Source of the DNA: JABDIP01 sp965237625
GTDB taxonomy: Bacteria; Pseudomonadota; Alphaproteobacteria; DSM-16000; Inquilinaceae
Assembly (NCBI GenBank): GCA_965237625.1
Contig: CBDEGD010000014.1
Span: forward strand, 62,001 to 126,000
Length of the DNA: 64,000 bases
Direction of reading: 5' to 3'
Shown: one piece after another, positions 8,558 to 18,445 of the stretch
Numbering within the stretch: position 1 is the first letter of the stretch
How the letters are laid out: the number at the start of each line of letters is the position of its first letter
Notes under the pieces: generated by a model
What the model saw: the letters and a program-made list of their open reading frames with translations, nothing else
Databases searched by the model: none
What the model was told of the DNA's origin: nothing
Made by a program: the position numbers and the translations under genes

Positions 8558-9616
8558 TCAGGTGGCATACAGGGAACCGGTTGGAGTCTTCAGGAATTCG
8601 GCCAGGGGAACCTCTTCCTGTTTCAGGAAGCCCGTATTGCGGAGTTTGCCGTCCCGAACCATTTCGACGATCGCAACGACCGACCCGGCGGTTGTCCAGG
8701 CGATGGCGGTCCGGACCTTGCCGGCGAGTTCGATCGGACGGTAGCCGCGGACGAATTCCTTGCGGCCCGGATGGCCGTCGACGACGCCCTCCGCCGCGAC
8801 ATGGACATAGACCACGTCGTCCTGCACAGGCGGCTTGGCGTGCACAAGGATTTCGCCGGCCTCCTCGCGCCGCTCGCGCATCAGCAACTCGTGGAAGAAG
8901 AAGTTCATCATCTTCATGTGGCCCGGATACCGCATGGATTTGTAGTCGAGGTTGTCGACCGTCCCGAGATAGGTGTCGCACATGGTGCCGAGGCCGCCGG
9001 AGGTGGTGAAGGCCTCCAGCTTGACCCCGTCGATATAGATCGTCTCGTGCCATTCCATCGGCGAGACCCATTTGCGCTCACCGCGCTCGATGACCTCGCA
9101 ATCGTTCAGATATTCGTTCACCACCCCTTCCGGCGACCAGTTGAAGGCGTAGCCCATCAGCCCGGTCGGGTGCTGGGGCAGGGCCCCGACCCGCATCTTG
9201 CAGCTGCGGCATTCGTCGAACATCGAGATCAGATCCGCCCCGACGATCCCGACGAAACCCGGCGCCAATCCGCATTGCGGCGCCATCAGCCCCTTGGACG
9301 TCTTGCCCAGCTCCAGGATGGCCTTCGTGGTGGGCACATCCTCGGTGAGATCGAAATAGTGGATACCGGCATCATGGGCGATCCGGGCGAGGTCGGCATT
9401 CAGATGGTACGGCAGGCAGGACAGCACGGCGTCCTGCTGCCGGAACTCGTCCCCGACGCCGTCCGGGGAACTCAGATCCAGCGCCTTGACCGGGAAGGGA
9501 AACGGCCCCGCCGACGGATTCAGATCCAGCCCGACGACGTTAAATCCCGAACCATGCAAAAGCTCCGATGCCAGCGCTCCAACCTTGCCCAAGCCAAGGA
9601 CCGCGACTTTCTTCAT
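8558..9616 (-). CDS. Saccharopine dehydrogenase-family NAD(P)-binding oxidoreductase
   Basis: A 352-residue enzyme starting ATG at 9616 with GGAG eight bases upstream. The N-terminal Rossmann fold shows VAVLGLGKVGALASELL and an acidic residue after the second strand (VVGLDLNPS). A long catalytic/dimerisation domain follows, with GLAPGFVGIVGADLI, typical of the saccharopine dehydrogenase / lysine-ketoglutarate reductase family, then PTGLMGYAFNWSPEGVVNEYL. The substrate may be saccharopine or another imino-linked amino acid. No other lysine-catabolism gene is adjacent, so the pathway is not established. Confidence 0.85.
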   Translation of the reverse strand: MKKVAVLGLGKVGALASELLHGSGFNVVGLDLNPSAGPFPFPVKALDLSSPDGVGDEFRQQDAVLSCLPYHLNADLARIAHDAGIHYFDLTEDVPTTKAILELGKTSKGLMAPQCGLAPGFVGIVGADLISMFDECRSCKMRVGALPQHPTGLMGYAFNWSPEGVVNEYLNDCEVIERGERKWVSPMEWHETIYIDGVKLEAFTTSGGLGTMCDTYLGTVDNLDYKSMRYPGHMKMMNFFFHELLMRERREEAGEILVHAKPPVQDDVVYVHVAAEGVVDGHPGRKEFVRGYRPIELAGKVRTAIAWTTAGSVVAIVEMVRDGKLRNTGFLKQEEVPLAEFLKTPTGSLYAT

Positions 9617-9732
9617 TTCGATTCTCCAGTTCCCGGAATTTGGAACCGGATCACCTGATCCCATAGGACCGGCCGGCGATCAAGCACAGTGAGGCCGGTC
9701 AGCCACAGAAAGGCGCCGGGGGCTCTTGTCTG

Positions 9733-9766
9733 AATTGCCGCGTCGCCTTCGGCTCCTCGCAAAGAC
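9733..9766. repeat. Half copy of a dispersed palindromic repeat
   Basis: The stretch containing ATTGCCGCGTCGCC and GCTCCTCGCAA matches one arm of the inverted repeat at 36230-36316 (ATTGCCGCGTCGCTTACG, CTCCTCGCAACGACG). The second arm is missing here. It lies in the gap between sufA and the dehydrogenase gene, downstream of sufA, and may act as part of a 3' structure. Confidence 0.6.
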
Positions 9767-9782
9767 GGCTGGAGACTTGGTA

Positions 9783-10160
9783 TCAGGCCTTCGGCTCTTC
9801 CGCCGGTTCCGGCTGGGGGGCGACGCGGAAGCTTTCGCCGCAGCCGCAGCGGTCGATTTCGTTGGGGTTGTTGAAGACGAAGCGGGCGCCGAGCTCCTCC
9901 TCGACGAAATCCATCTCGGTGCCGAGCAGGAACATGGTGGCGGTCGGCTCGATCAGGACGGTGACGCCCTTATCCTCGATCACCTCGTCGAACTTGCCCT
10001 TCTCCTCGGCGTATTCCATGCGATAGGAAAGGCCCGAGCAGCCGGTCGATTTGACACCGACCCTGAGGCCGATCATTGGCTTGTTCGATTTTGCCATCAG
10101 CTCCTTGACCCGCGCGGCAGCGCGGTCGGTTAGGGTGATCGCCTTGGGCAACGCTCTCAT
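9783..10160 (-). CDS. sufA: A-type Fe-S carrier/scaffold SufA (HesB/IscA family)
   Basis: A 125-residue A-type carrier that receives Fe-S clusters from the SufBCD scaffold and passes them to apoproteins. The three conserved cysteines are present: Cys41 in KSTGCSGLSY, and Cys105 and Cys107 in DRCGCGESF. The last 12 residues form a Pro/Glu-rich tail beyond the usual family end. It is the last gene of the minus-strand suf run, 26 bp downstream of sufT. Family identity is certain; the SufA name rests on context. Confidence 0.95.
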   Translation of the reverse strand: MRALPKAITLTDRAAARVKELMAKSNKPMIGLRVGVKSTGCSGLSYRMEYAEEKGKFDEVIEDKGVTVLIEPTATMFLLGTEMDFVEEELGARFVFNNPNEIDRCGCGESFRVAPQPEPAEEPKA

Positions 10161-10186
10161 CGCAACACCTTTCGAAACACGCCCAC

Positions 10187-10555
10187 CTAAAACATACCCA
10201 GGGCCAGCTTGGCCTCTTCCGACATCAAATCCGGGTTCCAGACCGGTTCCCAGACCAAATTAACATCGGCAACCTTGACGCCCTCGATGTCCTGCACCGC
10301 TTCCATCACCTGCACCGGGATCAAATCGGCGACCGGGCAGTTCGGCGCGGTCAGGGTCATGTCGATGGCAACCTTTCCCTCATCGTCGATGTCGAGCCGG
10401 TATATTAGGCCCAATTCGTAAATATTGACCGGGATTTCCGGGTCGTGGACCGATTGCAGCGCTTCGATCACCAGCGCCCGCAAGCCTTCATTCCCGCTGC
10501 CCGTTTCCAATTCCGGGCGGCCATCCGTCGCCAGCTTCACCAGATCGATCGGCAT
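10187..10555 (-). CDS. sufT: SUF-associated MIP18/DUF59 protein SufT
   Basis: A 122-residue MIP18 (DUF59/PaaD-like) protein. Signature segments are HDPEIPVNIYELGLIY, MTLTAPNCPVADLIP (with the conserved Cys) and VNLVWEPVWNPDLMSEEAKLALGMF at the end. SufT proteins help maturation of Fe-S proteins, especially under high demand. It lies 9 bp downstream of sufU within the suf operon and 26 bp before sufA, the usual place in alphaproteobacterial SUF clusters. Confidence 0.94.
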   Translation of the reverse strand: MPIDLVKLATDGRPELETGSGNEGLRALVIEALQSVHDPEIPVNIYELGLIYRLDIDDEGKVAIDMTLTAPNCPVADLIPVQVMEAVQDIEGVKVADVNLVWEPVWNPDLMSEEAKLALGMF

Positions 10556-10564
10556 GCGTTCACC

Positions 10565-11044
10565 CTATTCCTCGCCCGGTTCTTCCGTAGTCGCGCTGTT
10601 CTTGCCATTGGCCGCCGCCTGCATGGTGTGCCAGGCGAGCGTGGCGCATTTCACCCGGATCGGGAACTGCCGAACCCCGGACAGCGCCTGCATATGGTCC
10701 AGATCATCCTCGTCCACCCCGTCGGTCGGCACGTCGTCGTCGCCGGTCGCCATGCCCTGGAAGGTCTCGAACAGCTTCTGCGCCTCCTCCAGAGTCTTGC
10801 CCTTGACGATCTCGGTCATCATCGAGGCCGAGGCCATGGAAATCGCGCAGCCTTCGCCGTTGAAGCCGGCATCGCGGACCACATTGTCGTCATCCACGGT
10901 CAGATAGATCACGAACGCGTCGCCGCAGGCCGGATTCCGCCCCATGGCCTGCCGGTTGGCGCCCGGAGGCGTGCACCGGTTCCGCGGGTTCTTCCCGTGC
11001 TCCAGGATCGTTTCCTGGTACAGCTCGCGCAGATCGTCGAACAT
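10565..11044 (-). CDS. sufU: SufU-type NifU/IscU-like protein
   Basis: A 159-residue NifU-N family protein. The ligand residues are Cys40 and Asp42 (NPACGDAF), Cys66 (GEGCAISMAS) and Cys133 (VKCATLAW). Between the last two is an insertion of about 20 residues (FQGMATGDDDVPTDGV region), and the HscA-binding LPPVK motif of IscU is absent. Both traits mark the SufU subgroup, which binds zinc and accepts sulfur from SufS. No SufE gene is present in the cluster, so this protein is the likely sulfur acceptor. Its ATG overlaps the sufS stop (TGATG), indicating coupling. The acidic tail TTEEPGEE is extra. Confidence 0.92.
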   Translation of the reverse strand: MFDDLRELYQETILEHGKNPRNRCTPPGANRQAMGRNPACGDAFVIYLTVDDDNVVRDAGFNGEGCAISMASASMMTEIVKGKTLEEAQKLFETFQGMATGDDDVPTDGVDEDDLDHMQALSGVRQFPIRVKCATLAWHTMQAAANGKNSATTEEPGEE

Positions 11045-12312
11045 CAGCCGAACAAATCCCTTACGCCCATGATGGCCTCAGCCAACATATCGATCTCCGC
11101 CTTGGTATTGTAAAGGCCGAACGACGCCCGTGTGGTGGCGGTGACCCCGAACCGGTCCATCAGCGGCTGGGCGCAATGGTGCCCGGCGCGCGCCGCAACA
11201 CCGGCACGGTCGATGATCGTGCCGACGTCATGGGCGTGGGCCACATCCAGCACGAAAGAGACGATGCTGCATTTCTGCTCGGCCCGGCCGATGATGGTCA
11301 GGCCCGGCACCTGGGACAGCCGGTCGGTGGCATAGGCCAGCAGCTCCGCCTCATGGGCGGCGATGCGGTCGAGGCCGATTCCGGTGACATAATCGATCGC
11401 CGCACCCAGTCCGATGGCCTGGGCGATCGGCGGCGTGCCGGCCTCGAACTTGGCCGGCAGTTCGGCGAATTCGGTCTTCTCATAGGTCACGCGGCGGATC
11501 ATCTCGCCGCCGCCCTGATAGGGCGGCATGCGGTCGAGCAGTTCCTCGCGGCCGTACAGCACGCCGATCCCCGACGGCCCGTACAGCTTGTGCCCGGTGA
11601 AGACATAGAAATCCGCGTCCAGATCCTGCACGTCGACGCCCATATGGACGACGCCCTGGGAGCCGTCGACCAGCACCGGGATGTCCCGCGCATGGGCGGC
11701 CGCCACGATCTGCTTGATCGGGGTGATGCTGCCCAGGGCGTTCGATGCATGGGTGATCGCCACCAGCTTGGTCTTCGGCCCGAGAAGCTTCTCGAACTCG
11801 TCGAACAGGAAGTTGCCGTCATCGTCGATCGGCGCGACCTTGAGCACGGTGCCCTTTTCGTCCCGCAGCAATTGCCAGGGCACGATATTGGCATGGTGCT
11901 CCAGCGCCGAGATGAGCACCTCGTCGCCTTCGCCCAGGAAGCTGCGGCCATAGCTGGCGGCGACCAGGTTGATCGCCTCGGTGGCGTTGCGGGTGAAGAT
12001 GATTTCGCGCTCGGATTTGGCATTGACCAGCGCCCGCACTTTCTCGCGCGCCGCTTCATAGGCGTCGGTCGCCGCACCGCTCAGATAATGCAGCCCGCGA
12101 TGGACGTTGGCGTAGTCGTTTTCATAGAGATGAGACACCGCCTCGATTACCTGGCGCGGCTTCTGCGCCGAGGAGGCGCTGTCCAGATAGACCAGCGGCT
12201 TGCCGTAGACGGTGCGGGAGAGGATCGGGAAATCCGACCGGATCGCCGCGATGTCGTAATCGTTGATGCCGCTGCTGTGCAGCGGTGCGGGCGCCATCTT
12301 GGTCACACTCAT
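11044..12312 (-). CDS. sufS: SufS-type cysteine desulfurase (group II)
   Basis: A PLP enzyme removing sulfur from L-cysteine for Fe-S assembly. ATG at 12312 (MSVTKMAPAP) was chosen because it overlaps the sufD stop as ATGA; the frame stays open further upstream, but only as the complement of sufD coding sequence. The product has 422 residues. Group II signs are FPILSRTVYGKPLVYLDSA near the N terminus, FTRNATEAINLVA, DFYVFTGHKLYGPSGIGVLYG with the Schiff-base Lys, and the catalytic Cys in AGHHCAQPLMDRFG. It is followed by sufU, its expected partner. A second, NifS/IscS-like desulfurase lies upstream in the same run. Confidence 0.97.
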   Translation of the reverse strand: MSVTKMAPAPLHSSGINDYDIAAIRSDFPILSRTVYGKPLVYLDSASSAQKPRQVIEAVSHLYENDYANVHRGLHYLSGAATDAYEAAREKVRALVNAKSEREIIFTRNATEAINLVAASYGRSFLGEGDEVLISALEHHANIVPWQLLRDEKGTVLKVAPIDDDGNFLFDEFEKLLGPKTKLVAITHASNALGSITPIKQIVAAAHARDIPVLVDGSQGVVHMGVDVQDLDADFYVFTGHKLYGPSGIGVLYGREELLDRMPPYQGGGEMIRRVTYEKTEFAELPAKFEAGTPPIAQAIGLGAAIDYVTGIGLDRIAAHEAELLAYATDRLSQVPGLTIIGRAEQKCSIVSFVLDVAHAHDVGTIIDRAGVAARAGHHCAQPLMDRFGVTATTRASFGLYNTKAEIDMLAEAIMGVRDLFG

Positions 12313-13670
12313 GACGACTCCCCCAGATCGTCCAGCCGGGATTTCAGCCGTTCGGCGAATTCGTCGCGCACCGCCGGCACGCTGATCTCTTCCAGGGCTT
12401 CCAGCAGGAACGCCTCGACCAGCAGGGCGCGGGCCTCGTCCTCGCCGATGCCCCGGGTGCGCAGGTAGAACAGCGCCTCGGCGTCGATCTCCCCGGCGGT
12501 GGCGCCATGGCTGCATTTGACGTCGTCGGCATAGATCTCCAGCTCCGGCTTGCTGTCGATCTCCGCCCCCTTGGACAGCAGCAATGCCCGGTTGAGCTGA
12601 TGGCCGTCGGTCCGCTGGGCGTCTCGCCGCACGGTGATCTTGCCCTGGAACACGCCGCGCGCCCGGCCGTCCAGCACGCCGGCATAGACCTCGCGGCTGC
12701 GGCAATCGGGCTCGGCATGGTCGATGAAGCTGGTGGTGTCCATGTGCTGACTGTCCCGGGCCACATAGGCGCCCGAGAGCCGGCAGTCGATACCGGGCGC
12801 GGCCAGCACGGCGGCGATGTCGTTGCGCGCCAGCCGGGCGCCGAGCGACAGGATGAAATTGTCATAAGTCGCGTCGCGTCCGAGCTTGATCTGCAGATTG
12901 GCAAGATGCAGAGCGGTATCGCCCTCATCCTGCAGCTTGTAGTGATGCAGATGCGCGCCCGCGCCGACCGAGATCTCCGTCACCGCATTGGTGAAATAGG
13001 CCGCGCCGTCGCTGCCGCGATGGATCTCCACCAGGGTCGCCCGGCTGTTGTCCCCGGCCACGACCAGATTGCGCGGATGGGACACGACCGCCGTGTCGTC
13101 CCCGAGATCGGTCAGGAAGATCACCCGGATCGGCTGCTCGACCACGACACCGGAGCGCAGATGCAGGACAAAACCATCCTGCATCATCGCGGAGTTGAGG
13201 CCGAAGAACGGCTGATCGGAGGTCTCGGTCAGTCGGCCCAGATGATCGGCCAGCAGAGGGTCGGCATCGTTCAGCAGGGCGGCGGTGCTGGCGATGGTCG
13301 CGCCTTCCGGCAGCCCGTCCAGCGCCGACAGATCGTCGCGGAGATGGCCGTTGACGAAGACCAGACAGTGATCGGCCGCCGCATCCAATTCCGACCGCAG
13401 GGCCGGCGAGACGCTGTCACGATGCGCGGTCGCCGGCACGTAGTCGAGCGCCGCCAGCTTGTTCACATCAGTATATTTCCACGCCTCGGATTTGCGCCCC
13501 GGAACGCCCAAGGCCCGGAACTGGGCGATCCCGTCATCCCGCAGCCCGTCGGCCCAGGGCTGACCGGCACCGGGCAGATCGCCGCGCCGGCCATCGAACA
13601 GTTCGGCGATCGGCAGACCGCCATCGCCGGCGGCCTTCATATCGCGAAGAGCTACCTCGCTCATGGTCAC
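12309..13670 (-). CDS. sufD: Fe-S assembly scaffold subunit SufD
   Basis: A 453-residue SufD, partner of SufB in the SufBC2D scaffold. Typical segments are GRKSEAWKYTDVNKL near residue 55, the beta-helix core, and the C-terminal RTDGHQLNRALLLSKGAEIDSK, YADDVKCSHGATAGEIDAEALFYLRTRGI block with its conserved Cys and His. The start overlaps the sufC stop by four bases and the stop overlaps sufS, so B-C-D-S form a tightly coupled unit. Confidence 0.97.
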   Translation of the reverse strand: MTMSEVALRDMKAAGDGGLPIAELFDGRRGDLPGAGQPWADGLRDDGIAQFRALGVPGRKSEAWKYTDVNKLAALDYVPATAHRDSVSPALRSELDAAADHCLVFVNGHLRDDLSALDGLPEGATIASTAALLNDADPLLADHLGRLTETSDQPFFGLNSAMMQDGFVLHLRSGVVVEQPIRVIFLTDLGDDTAVVSHPRNLVVAGDNSRATLVEIHRGSDGAAYFTNAVTEISVGAGAHLHHYKLQDEGDTALHLANLQIKLGRDATYDNFILSLGARLARNDIAAVLAAPGIDCRLSGAYVARDSQHMDTTSFIDHAEPDCRSREVYAGVLDGRARGVFQGKITVRRDAQRTDGHQLNRALLLSKGAEIDSKPELEIYADDVKCSHGATAGEIDAEALFYLRTRGIGEDEARALLVEAFLLEALEEISVPAVRDEFAERLKSRLDDLGESS

Positions 13671-14416
13671 GCCGCCTCTTCGCCGATGCCGGCATAGCCG
13701 TTGGCTTCCAGCTCCCGGGCCAGTTCCTGGCCGCCCGACCGCACGATCCGCCCATCGGCAAGGACGTGCACATGATCGGGCACGATGTAGTCGAGCAGGC
13801 GCTGGTAGTGGGTGATCACCAGCGTCGCGTTGTCGGGCCGACGCAGACCGTTCACGCCGTCGGCGACGATTTTCAGCGCATCGATGTCGAGGCCGCTATC
13901 GGTCTCGTCCAGCACCGCCATCCGGGGCTCCAGCAAGGCCATCTGCAGGACCTCGTTGCGCTTTTTCTCACCGCCGGAGAAGCCGGCATTCACCGCCCGT
14001 TTCAGCTTGTCGTCATCGATGCTCAGGGCGCGTGATTTCTCGCGCAGCAGCCGCACGAACTTGATCGGATCCAGCTCATCCTCGCCGCGATGCTTGCGCA
14101 GGGCGTTCAAGGCCGCACGCAGGAACGTAGTGGTGCCGACACCGGGGATCTCGACCGGATATTGGAACGCCAGGAACAGGCCGTTGCGCGCCCGCATCTC
14201 CGGGGTCTGCTCAAGCAGGTCCTCGCCGTCGAAGGTCACCGATCCGCCGGTCACCTCATAGCCGTCACGGCCGGCGATGACATAGGACAGGGTGCTCTTC
14301 CCCGAACCGTTCGGCCCCATGATGGCGTGCACTTCGCCCGGATTGATCGTCAGGCTGACCCCTTTGAGGATCTCCTTGCCGTCGACGGTCGCCCGCAAAT
14401 CCTTGATCTCAAGCAT
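13667..14416 (-). CDS. sufC: Fe-S assembly ATPase SufC
   Basis: A 249-residue soluble ABC ATPase that drives rearrangement of the SufB-SufD scaffold. Visible motifs are Walker A GPNGSGKST (residues 34-42), Q-loop LAFQYPVEIPGV, signature FSGGEKKRNE, Walker B MAVLDETDSGLDIDAL and the H-loop LVITHYQRLL. DETDSGLD replaces the usual DEPTSGLD and is characteristic of SufC. It starts 74 bp after sufB and is coupled to sufD by ATGA. Confidence 0.98.
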   Translation of the reverse strand: MLEIKDLRATVDGKEILKGVSLTINPGEVHAIMGPNGSGKSTLSYVIAGRDGYEVTGGSVTFDGEDLLEQTPEMRARNGLFLAFQYPVEIPGVGTTTFLRAALNALRKHRGEDELDPIKFVRLLREKSRALSIDDDKLKRAVNAGFSGGEKKRNEVLQMALLEPRMAVLDETDSGLDIDALKIVADGVNGLRRPDNATLVITHYQRLLDYIVPDHVHVLADGRIVRSGGQELARELEANGYAGIGEEAA

Positions 14417-14490
14417 CCTGTTTCCCCAACGTCACACCCGCGCCCTTGGCCGGGTGGCAATTCCCATGAATTCGATTTCGGTTCCGGCGG

Positions 14491-15948
<1,458 letters not shown>

Positions 15949-16293
15949 TGACCGTATCCTACCTTTTCCTGTGCCAGCCGGACCGGCTGCCCAAAACCTA
16001 GCTTCATACTCGGGTAAAGCGCGATACCCGCATCCCAAACCCGGCAACGAGACATCCACCGGATACCTTGTCATATGGGGCTCCCTTGCCCCGATATCCA
16101 TCCGTCTCAGCGCAACCGCACATCGATTGATCGCGCTTGAACCGCGCCATTCACGGTATCACACGGCAACAGGCGGAAAAACCACAACATTTCTGTTGAA
16201 TTGACCCGCCGACAGCACCCCGGCGGTATTGTATCGGCTTCTCCGTCAATTATCCGACTAATTTCCTTGGTTAATCGTCGCCCGCCTGGCTGA
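15949..16293. promoter_or_regulatory. sufB upstream region, probable suf promoter
   Basis: A 345-bp gap between the ferredoxin gene and sufB, with no gene in it. On the minus strand a TACAAT -10-like hexamer is at 16228-16233. The -35 position 17 bp upstream is poor (CGGATA), but the IscR-like box at 16254-16274 lies exactly over and upstream of it, as expected for an activator-dependent promoter. This would allow suf expression independent of the upstream cysE-iscR-nifS-fdx transcript. The long leader (about 270 bases) shows no structure I can name. Confidence 0.5.
16254..16274. promoter_or_regulatory. IscR-like binding box upstream of sufB
   Basis: The plus strand reads CCGACTAATTTCCTTGG then TTAA. 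It matches the box at 19394-19414 at 19 of 21 positions and shares CCGACYAATTT with the box at 19331. The left half fits the type 1 IscR motif (YYGACT, then A/T-rich), while the right half is weaker. It lies 20 bp beyond the ferredoxin stop and just upstream of a -10-like sequence for sufB. Confidence 0.6.
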
Positions 16294-16623
16294 CTACGGC
16301 ATCATGTTGTTCGAGCCCTCGGGCAGCGTGACAATCAGCCCGTCCAGCGCGTCGTTCAGGATGATCTGGCAACCCAGCCGCGAAGTCCGGGTCAGGCCGA
16401 AGGCCAGGTCGAGCATGTCCTCCTCGTCCTCCTGGATTTCCTCCAGCTTGGCGAACCATTCCGGATCGACGATCAGGTGGCATGTCGAACAAGCCAGCGA
16501 GCCCTCGCACGCCCCTTCCAGATCGATGCCGTTGCGATGGGCGATTTCCAGCAGGGACAGCCCGGTCGAGGCATCGATCTCGTGCCGGGTCCCGTCCGGG
16601 TCGATGAAAGTCACCCTAGGCAT
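16294..16623 (-). CDS. fdx: [2Fe-2S] ferredoxin, adrenodoxin/ISC type
   Basis: A 109-residue ferredoxin with four cluster ligands in the vertebrate/ISC spacing C-x5-C-x2-C-x36-C: Cys39, Cys45, Cys48 (EGACEGSLACSTCHLIV) and Cys85 (SRLGCQIIL). The acidic EEIQEDEEDMLD helix for partner docking is present. Such ferredoxins supply electrons for Fe-S assembly. It lies 132 bp downstream of the NifS-like desulfurase gene and upstream of sufB, so the cluster combines ISC-like (iscR, nifS, fdx) and SUF parts. Confidence 0.95.
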   Translation of the reverse strand: MPRVTFIDPDGTRHEIDASTGLSLLEIAHRNGIDLEGACEGSLACSTCHLIVDPEWFAKLEEIQEDEEDMLDLAFGLTRTSRLGCQIILNDALDGLIVTLPEGSNNMMP

Positions 16624-16755
16624 GGGCCGGAATACTCCCTGAACTCAGACAGTCCGCCGGAGCGGGCGAGCGGTGTTCTAGCGAAAGCAACGCGCCGACG
16701 CCAGCGGGCATTGCCGGTGAGGGGGACGCGACAGGGTTTGTGGGTCGCAACAAGC

Positions 16756-17874
16756 CTATGCCGCCTCAGTAGCGCCGGCGCGCTGAAACACGGTTTTCCA
16801 GGCAGTGACGAAAGCATCGATGTGCTGGGGCGTGCTGTCCCAGCCCAGGCTGATCCGGATCGCCGACCCGGCCTCGTCATCGCCCGCTCCCATGGCGCTC
16901 AGAACGTGGCTGGCGGCCACCTTCCCGGATGAGCAGGCGGAGCCGGAGCTGACGGCGATGCCGGCCAGATCGAATCCCATAAGCTGGGTTTCCGCCGGGA
17001 CACCGGGCATGGCGATGCAGCTGGTATTGGCCAATCGCGGTGCTGACCGGCCGAAGATCGTGGCGAAGGGGCAGATTTCGAGGATTCGGCTTTCCAGCGC
17101 ATCGCGCAATTCAGCCAGCGCGGAGTATTCTGTGAGCTTGGACCGCGCCGCGATCGCCGCCGCGCCGAATCCTGCTATGCCTGTCAGATTCTCCGTGCCG
17201 GAGCGCCGGCTGCGCTCCTGCCCGCCGCCGCGGAGCAGCGCCGGGACGACCACGCCATCCCGCACCGCAAGGGCGCCGATGCCGGACGGTCCGCCGATCT
17301 TGTGAGCCGACAGGCTGAGCATGTCGACATCAAGTGCGTCGAAGGAGAGGGGGATCTTACCGGCCGCCTGAACGGCGTCGCAATGCACCAGGGCGCCATG
17401 ATTGCGGGCTATCGCGGCAGCTTCGGCGACCGGCTGGATTACGCCGGTCTCGTTGTTCGCCGCCATCAGCGAGATCAGCGTCGGGCGCTCGACGCCGGCA
17501 AGCATGCCTTCCAAGGCGGCCAAGTCGATCCGGCCATCGGCCAGCACCGGGATCAGTTCTCCCCCGGCGGAAGCCAGCACGGAGGGGTGTTCTATCGCCG
17601 AGACCAGCACCCGCCGTCCCGCCGTCACCGAACCGCGCAGGGCCATGACATTGGCCTCGGTGCCGCCGCTGGTGAAGACGATCTGCGCCGGCGCCACACC
17701 GACCAGCGCCGCGACGGCGTCGCGGGCGTCTTCAGCTAGCCGGCGGGCCGCGCGGCCGAAGCCGTGAATCGAGGATGGGTTGCCGGTCACCGAGAGCGCG
17801 GCGACGACGGCATCGCGCGCCTCCGGGCGGATGGGCGCGGTCGCGTTATGGTCGAGGTAGATCGCCTGGGTCAT
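16756..17874 (-). CDS. NifS/IscS-like cysteine desulfurase (group I)
   Basis: A 372-residue PLP desulfurase. YLDHNATAPIRPEARDAV at the N terminus, FTSGGTEANVMAL, the cofactor Lys in SLSAHKIGGPSGIGAL, and a catalytic Cys in the longer loop SSGSACSSGKVAASHVL mark group I (NifS/IscS). It lies 44 bp downstream of iscR. It may feed tRNA thiolation (MnmA) or general sulfur transfer while SufS serves SufU; that division is an inference. The last part of the protein has a somewhat unusual end (KTVFQRAGATEAA). Confidence 0.95.
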   Translation of the reverse strand: MTQAIYLDHNATAPIRPEARDAVVAALSVTGNPSSIHGFGRAARRLAEDARDAVAALVGVAPAQIVFTSGGTEANVMALRGSVTAGRRVLVSAIEHPSVLASAGGELIPVLADGRIDLAALEGMLAGVERPTLISLMAANNETGVIQPVAEAAAIARNHGALVHCDAVQAAGKIPLSFDALDVDMLSLSAHKIGGPSGIGALAVRDGVVVPALLRGGGQERSRRSGTENLTGIAGFGAAAIAARSKLTEYSALAELRDALESRILEICPFATIFGRSAPRLANTSCIAMPGVPAETQLMGFDLAGIAVSSGSACSSGKVAASHVLSAMGAGDDEAGSAIRISLGWDSTPQHIDAFVTAWKTVFQRAGATEAA

Positions 17875-17918
17875 TGCGATACCGAAAGAGCAAATGGCAA
17901 ACCGGATCTGTGCCCGGC

Positions 17919-18404
17919 TTACTCAGCCGCCACCCCTGGCTCCGAGGTGACAGTGGCGAACTGGCGGGGCTCGAACACCCGGCTGGTGCCCAGCACGCGA
18001 CGGCTGACCACGTCATCCAACGACACCGAGCTCAGATAGAGATGGATCTGATTGCCCAATTCCTCCCATAGGTCATGGGTCAGGCAGCGGCTCTTATCGC
18101 TCTTGCAGCCGGCAGCCGAACTGGGCGGGCAGCGGGTCGCCCGGATCGGCTCGTCAACCGCCAGGATGATGTCGGAGACCCGTGTTTCGTCGGACGGCCG
18201 CGCCAACGTATAGCCGCCGCCGGGTCCGCGCACGCTGCCGACCAGCCCGGCCCGGCGCAGCTTGGCGAAAAGCTGCTCAAGATAGGACAGGGAAATCTCC
18301 TGGCGCTCGGCGATTTCCGCCAGGGCGATCGGCCGTCCGGTGCTTTGCCGCGCCAGGTCCACCATCGCCATGACCGCGTATCGGCCTTTCGTGCTGAGTC
18401 TCAC
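17919..18404 (-). CDS. iscR: Rrf2-family Fe-S regulator IscR
   Basis: A 161-residue winged-helix regulator that senses Fe-S status. The GTG at 18404 (MRLSTKGRYAVMAMVDLA) was chosen because AAAGGA lies nine bases upstream and the family starts here; a GTG 21 bases further up is less likely. The recognition helix region is ISLSYLEQLFAKLRRAGLV. Three putative cluster cysteines are Cys92, Cys100 and Cys107, followed by LTHDLW with a His at 110, matching the IscR Cys3His arrangement with slightly wider spacing. It lies between cysE and the nifS-like gene. Three candidate binding boxes are found at 16254, 19331 and 19394. Confidence 0.93.
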   Translation of the reverse strand: MRLSTKGRYAVMAMVDLARQSTGRPIALAEIAERQEISLSYLEQLFAKLRRAGLVGSVRGPGGGYTLARPSDETRVSDIILAVDEPIRATRCPPSSAAGCKSDKSRCLTHDLWEELGNQIHLYLSSVSLDDVVSRRVLGTSRVFEPRQFATVTSEPGVAAE

Positions 18405-18445
18405 AATCGTCCATCCTTTCCGCACCTCATCCCGTGCCAGGGCGT